Of a stretch of DNA of 6,251 bases, positions 5,412-6,251 are shown piece after piece. Numbering within the stretch: the stretch's first letter is position 1; every line of letters begins with the position of its first letter. The stretch spans positions 1 to 6,251 of the forward strand of contig CALJTY010000018.1 in NCBI GenBank assembly GCA_937975915.1, in the 5' to 3' direction. The notes below the pieces were generated by a model, which did no database searches, was not told where the DNA came from, and worked only from the letters and a program-made list of their open reading frames with translations. Source of the DNA: an uncultured Acidimicrobiaceae bacterium. Its GTDB lineage: Bacteria > Actinomycetota > Acidimicrobiia > Acidimicrobiales > RAAP-2. A program made the position numbers and the translations under genes.

Positions 5412-5618
5412 TTAGATTCCTTCTGTCACAACATCTTCGAGAATAGTTCTGAGCTGACGGCCCATTTCTCTCGGGTTCCCAGAAATTTCTCCAATAACGT
5501 CACCTTCAACTTCTGTGTCGTCGCCTGGTTGGTACAAAGAAACTCTCATTCCCTTGCCGGCACGAACAGCAGTAATTGTCCATGGCAGTCCATCGACGCC
5601 TGACTCCTTGGTGGCCAT
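5412..5618 (-). CDS. Small protein of unknown function, start uncertain
   Basis: I do not recognise this protein. From ATG 5618 it is 68 aa, soluble and acidic toward the C-terminus, with LPWTITAVRAGKGMRVSLYQPG (about residues 11-32), apparently beta-rich, then a helix with REMGRQLRTILEDVV (50-64). The same frame stays open upstream to a stop at 5724-5726 and reads coding-like sequence, including TQRVIDAARSPEWDIDLGPSGKI just before the ATG. That stretch holds no ATG, GTG or TTG. The true protein may therefore be near 90-100 aa with a rare start (ATC 5714 or ATT 5675), or the start may be lost to a frameshift. No Shine-Dalgarno precedes ATG 5618. It lies between ppa and the membrane-protein gene on the same strand, with 132 bp to ppa and 54 bp to the latter. 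Confidence 0.55.
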   Translation of the reverse strand: MATKESGVDGLPWTITAVRAGKGMRVSLYQPGDDTEVEGDVIGEISGNPREMGRQLRTILEDVVTEGI

Positions 5619-5719
5619 TATTTTGCCAGAGGGTCCAAGGTCAATGTCCCACTCAGGTGAGCGAGCAGCATCAATGACGCGCTGGGTTTCAGAGTTACTA
5701 GAAAAGTTTGCGATACCAA

Positions 5720-5733
5720 CACCCTAGAGGGTG
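5720..5733. terminator. Small hairpin downstream of ppa
   Basis: CACCC (5720-5724) and GGGTG (5729-5733) pair around TAGA, about 17 bp beyond the ppa stop. On the minus strand it is followed by TTGGTATCG, not a T tract, so it is a weak terminator candidate. It also overlaps TAGGGT, a possible -10 box for the small downstream gene. Confidence 0.3.
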
Positions 5734-5750
5734 CGTGTTACAAAAAAGTA

Positions 5751-6233
5751 TTAACCCTTGTAACGAGCAATAGAAGCTTCGAGTTCAGCGAGTGCTTCTT
5801 TACGACCAACGTAGTTTTCTACCTTGACCCACTTGCCTTCGTCGAGGTCTTTGTAGACAGTGAAGAAGTGACTGATCTTGTCGAGCGTTGCCTTAGGTAC
5901 ATCAGTGATGTCCTTGGCTGACTTCCACGCTGGGTCGTAGTCAGGCACACAGATGAGCTTTGCGTCTTCGCCCTTTTCGTCAGACATGATGCACATTCCA
6001 AGAATTCTTGACTTGATGAGACATCCTGGAAAAGTCGGGTACTCACTGAGGACAAGCGCGTCGAGTGGGTCGCCGTCGCCACCGAGAGTGTCAGGAATGA
6101 ATCCGTATTCTGCTGGGTAGCCCATTGAGACAATGAGGTGTCGGTCAAGCATGATGGTGTTTGTTTCGTGATCGAACTCGTACTTATTCTGAGATCCACG
6201 TGGAATTTCGACGATGACATTAACTGTGTCCAT
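5751..6233 (-). CDS. ppa: Inorganic pyrophosphatase, family I (soluble)
   Basis: The enzyme hydrolyses pyrophosphate to two phosphates in the cytoplasm with Mg2+, pulling biosynthetic reactions forward. Its 160 aa match bacterial family I enzymes. Active-site elements appear in order: IEIPRGS-type strand (8-14) with Glu9, NKYE (16-19), Arg31, EYGFIP (42-47), the signature DGDPLDALVL (53-62) with Asp53, Asp55 and Asp58, Asp85 to Lys92 (DEKGEDAK), and YK at 127-128. DHETN near residue 21 and PRGS recall the Mycobacterium tuberculosis enzyme. His22 corresponds to the unusual active-site His of that protein, whereas its second His (in DEHG) is Lys87 here. The start ATG 6233 is backed by AAGGAG 9 nt upstream. 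The gene is complete and likely has its promoter beyond the right edge. Confidence 0.97.
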   Translation of the reverse strand: MDTVNVIVEIPRGSQNKYEFDHETNTIMLDRHLIVSMGYPAEYGFIPDTLGGDGDPLDALVLSEYPTFPGCLIKSRILGMCIMSDEKGEDAKLICVPDYDPAWKSAKDITDVPKATLDKISHFFTVYKDLDEGKWVKVENYVGRKEALAELEASIARYKG

Positions 6234-6242
6234 GTCTTTGGA

Positions 6243-6248
6243 CTCCTT
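6243..6248 (-). promoter_or_regulatory. Ribosome binding site of ppa
   Basis: AAGGAG on the minus strand lies 9 nt before ATG 6233, a full Shine-Dalgarno match, and confirms the start of ppa. Confidence 0.75.
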
Positions 6249-6251
6249 ATT

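Noticed and set aside
5515..5727. 70-codon plus-strand ORF
   Set aside because: It lies opposite the small minus-strand gene. The minus frame has the more protein-like composition, though this choice is less certain than the others.
5819..6220. 133-codon minus-strand ORF
   Set aside because: It is an out-of-frame reading within ppa, Ser/Thr-rich and without motifs.
1..6251. CRISPR array, insertion sequence or transposase
   Set aside because: No regularly spaced repeats, terminal inverted repeats with a transposase, or integrase gene can be seen on either strand.

Overview
The window reads as a stretch of an actinobacterial chromosome of moderate GC content, roughly half G+C by eye. The lineage call is inferred from four things. 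The inorganic pyrophosphatase resembles the mycobacterial type. A nickel superoxide dismutase (sodN) lies divergent from its maturation protease (sodX). There is a tiny DksA/TraR-type zinc protein of a kind common in actinobacteria. Several genes have a TANNNT box 6-7 nt before the ATG, as on leaderless actinobacterial mRNAs. A planktonic, streamlined actinobacterium would fit, but the sequence alone does not settle genus.

Layout. Positions 1-101 hold the start of sodX on the minus strand, cut by the window edge. sodN follows on the plus strand and ends at a strong bidirectional hairpin (620-656), shared with a convergent small zinc-finger gene (673-861, minus). A tRNA-Lys(UUU) gene lies at 919-994, followed by a hairpin and then a two-gene plus-strand cassette (1079-2025). 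That cassette is an uncharacterised 131-aa protein overlapping a DUF6036/AbiEii-like nucleotidyltransferase, the architecture of a toxin-antitoxin or defence pair beside a tRNA. From 2029 to the right edge everything is on the minus strand: a fucose-permease-like MFS transporter whose N-terminal codons are out of frame with the only plausible start, a FabG-type reductase, a second short-chain dehydrogenase, a four-helix membrane protein, a small unidentified protein, and inorganic pyrophosphatase.

How they work together. sodX and sodN form one functional unit: the protease exposes the N-terminal His that binds nickel in the dismutase. Pyrophosphatase is housekeeping. The two dehydrogenases are adjacent but separated by 100 bp with a hairpin, and each has its own translation signals, so they are probably independent. 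The only clearly accessory-looking part is the tRNA-linked nucleotidyltransferase pair. The most useful anomalies are the MFS frame break at a G5 tract, the 16-bp hairpin that covers its presumed start, and the small ORF before ppa whose coding-like frame extends upstream without a start codon.
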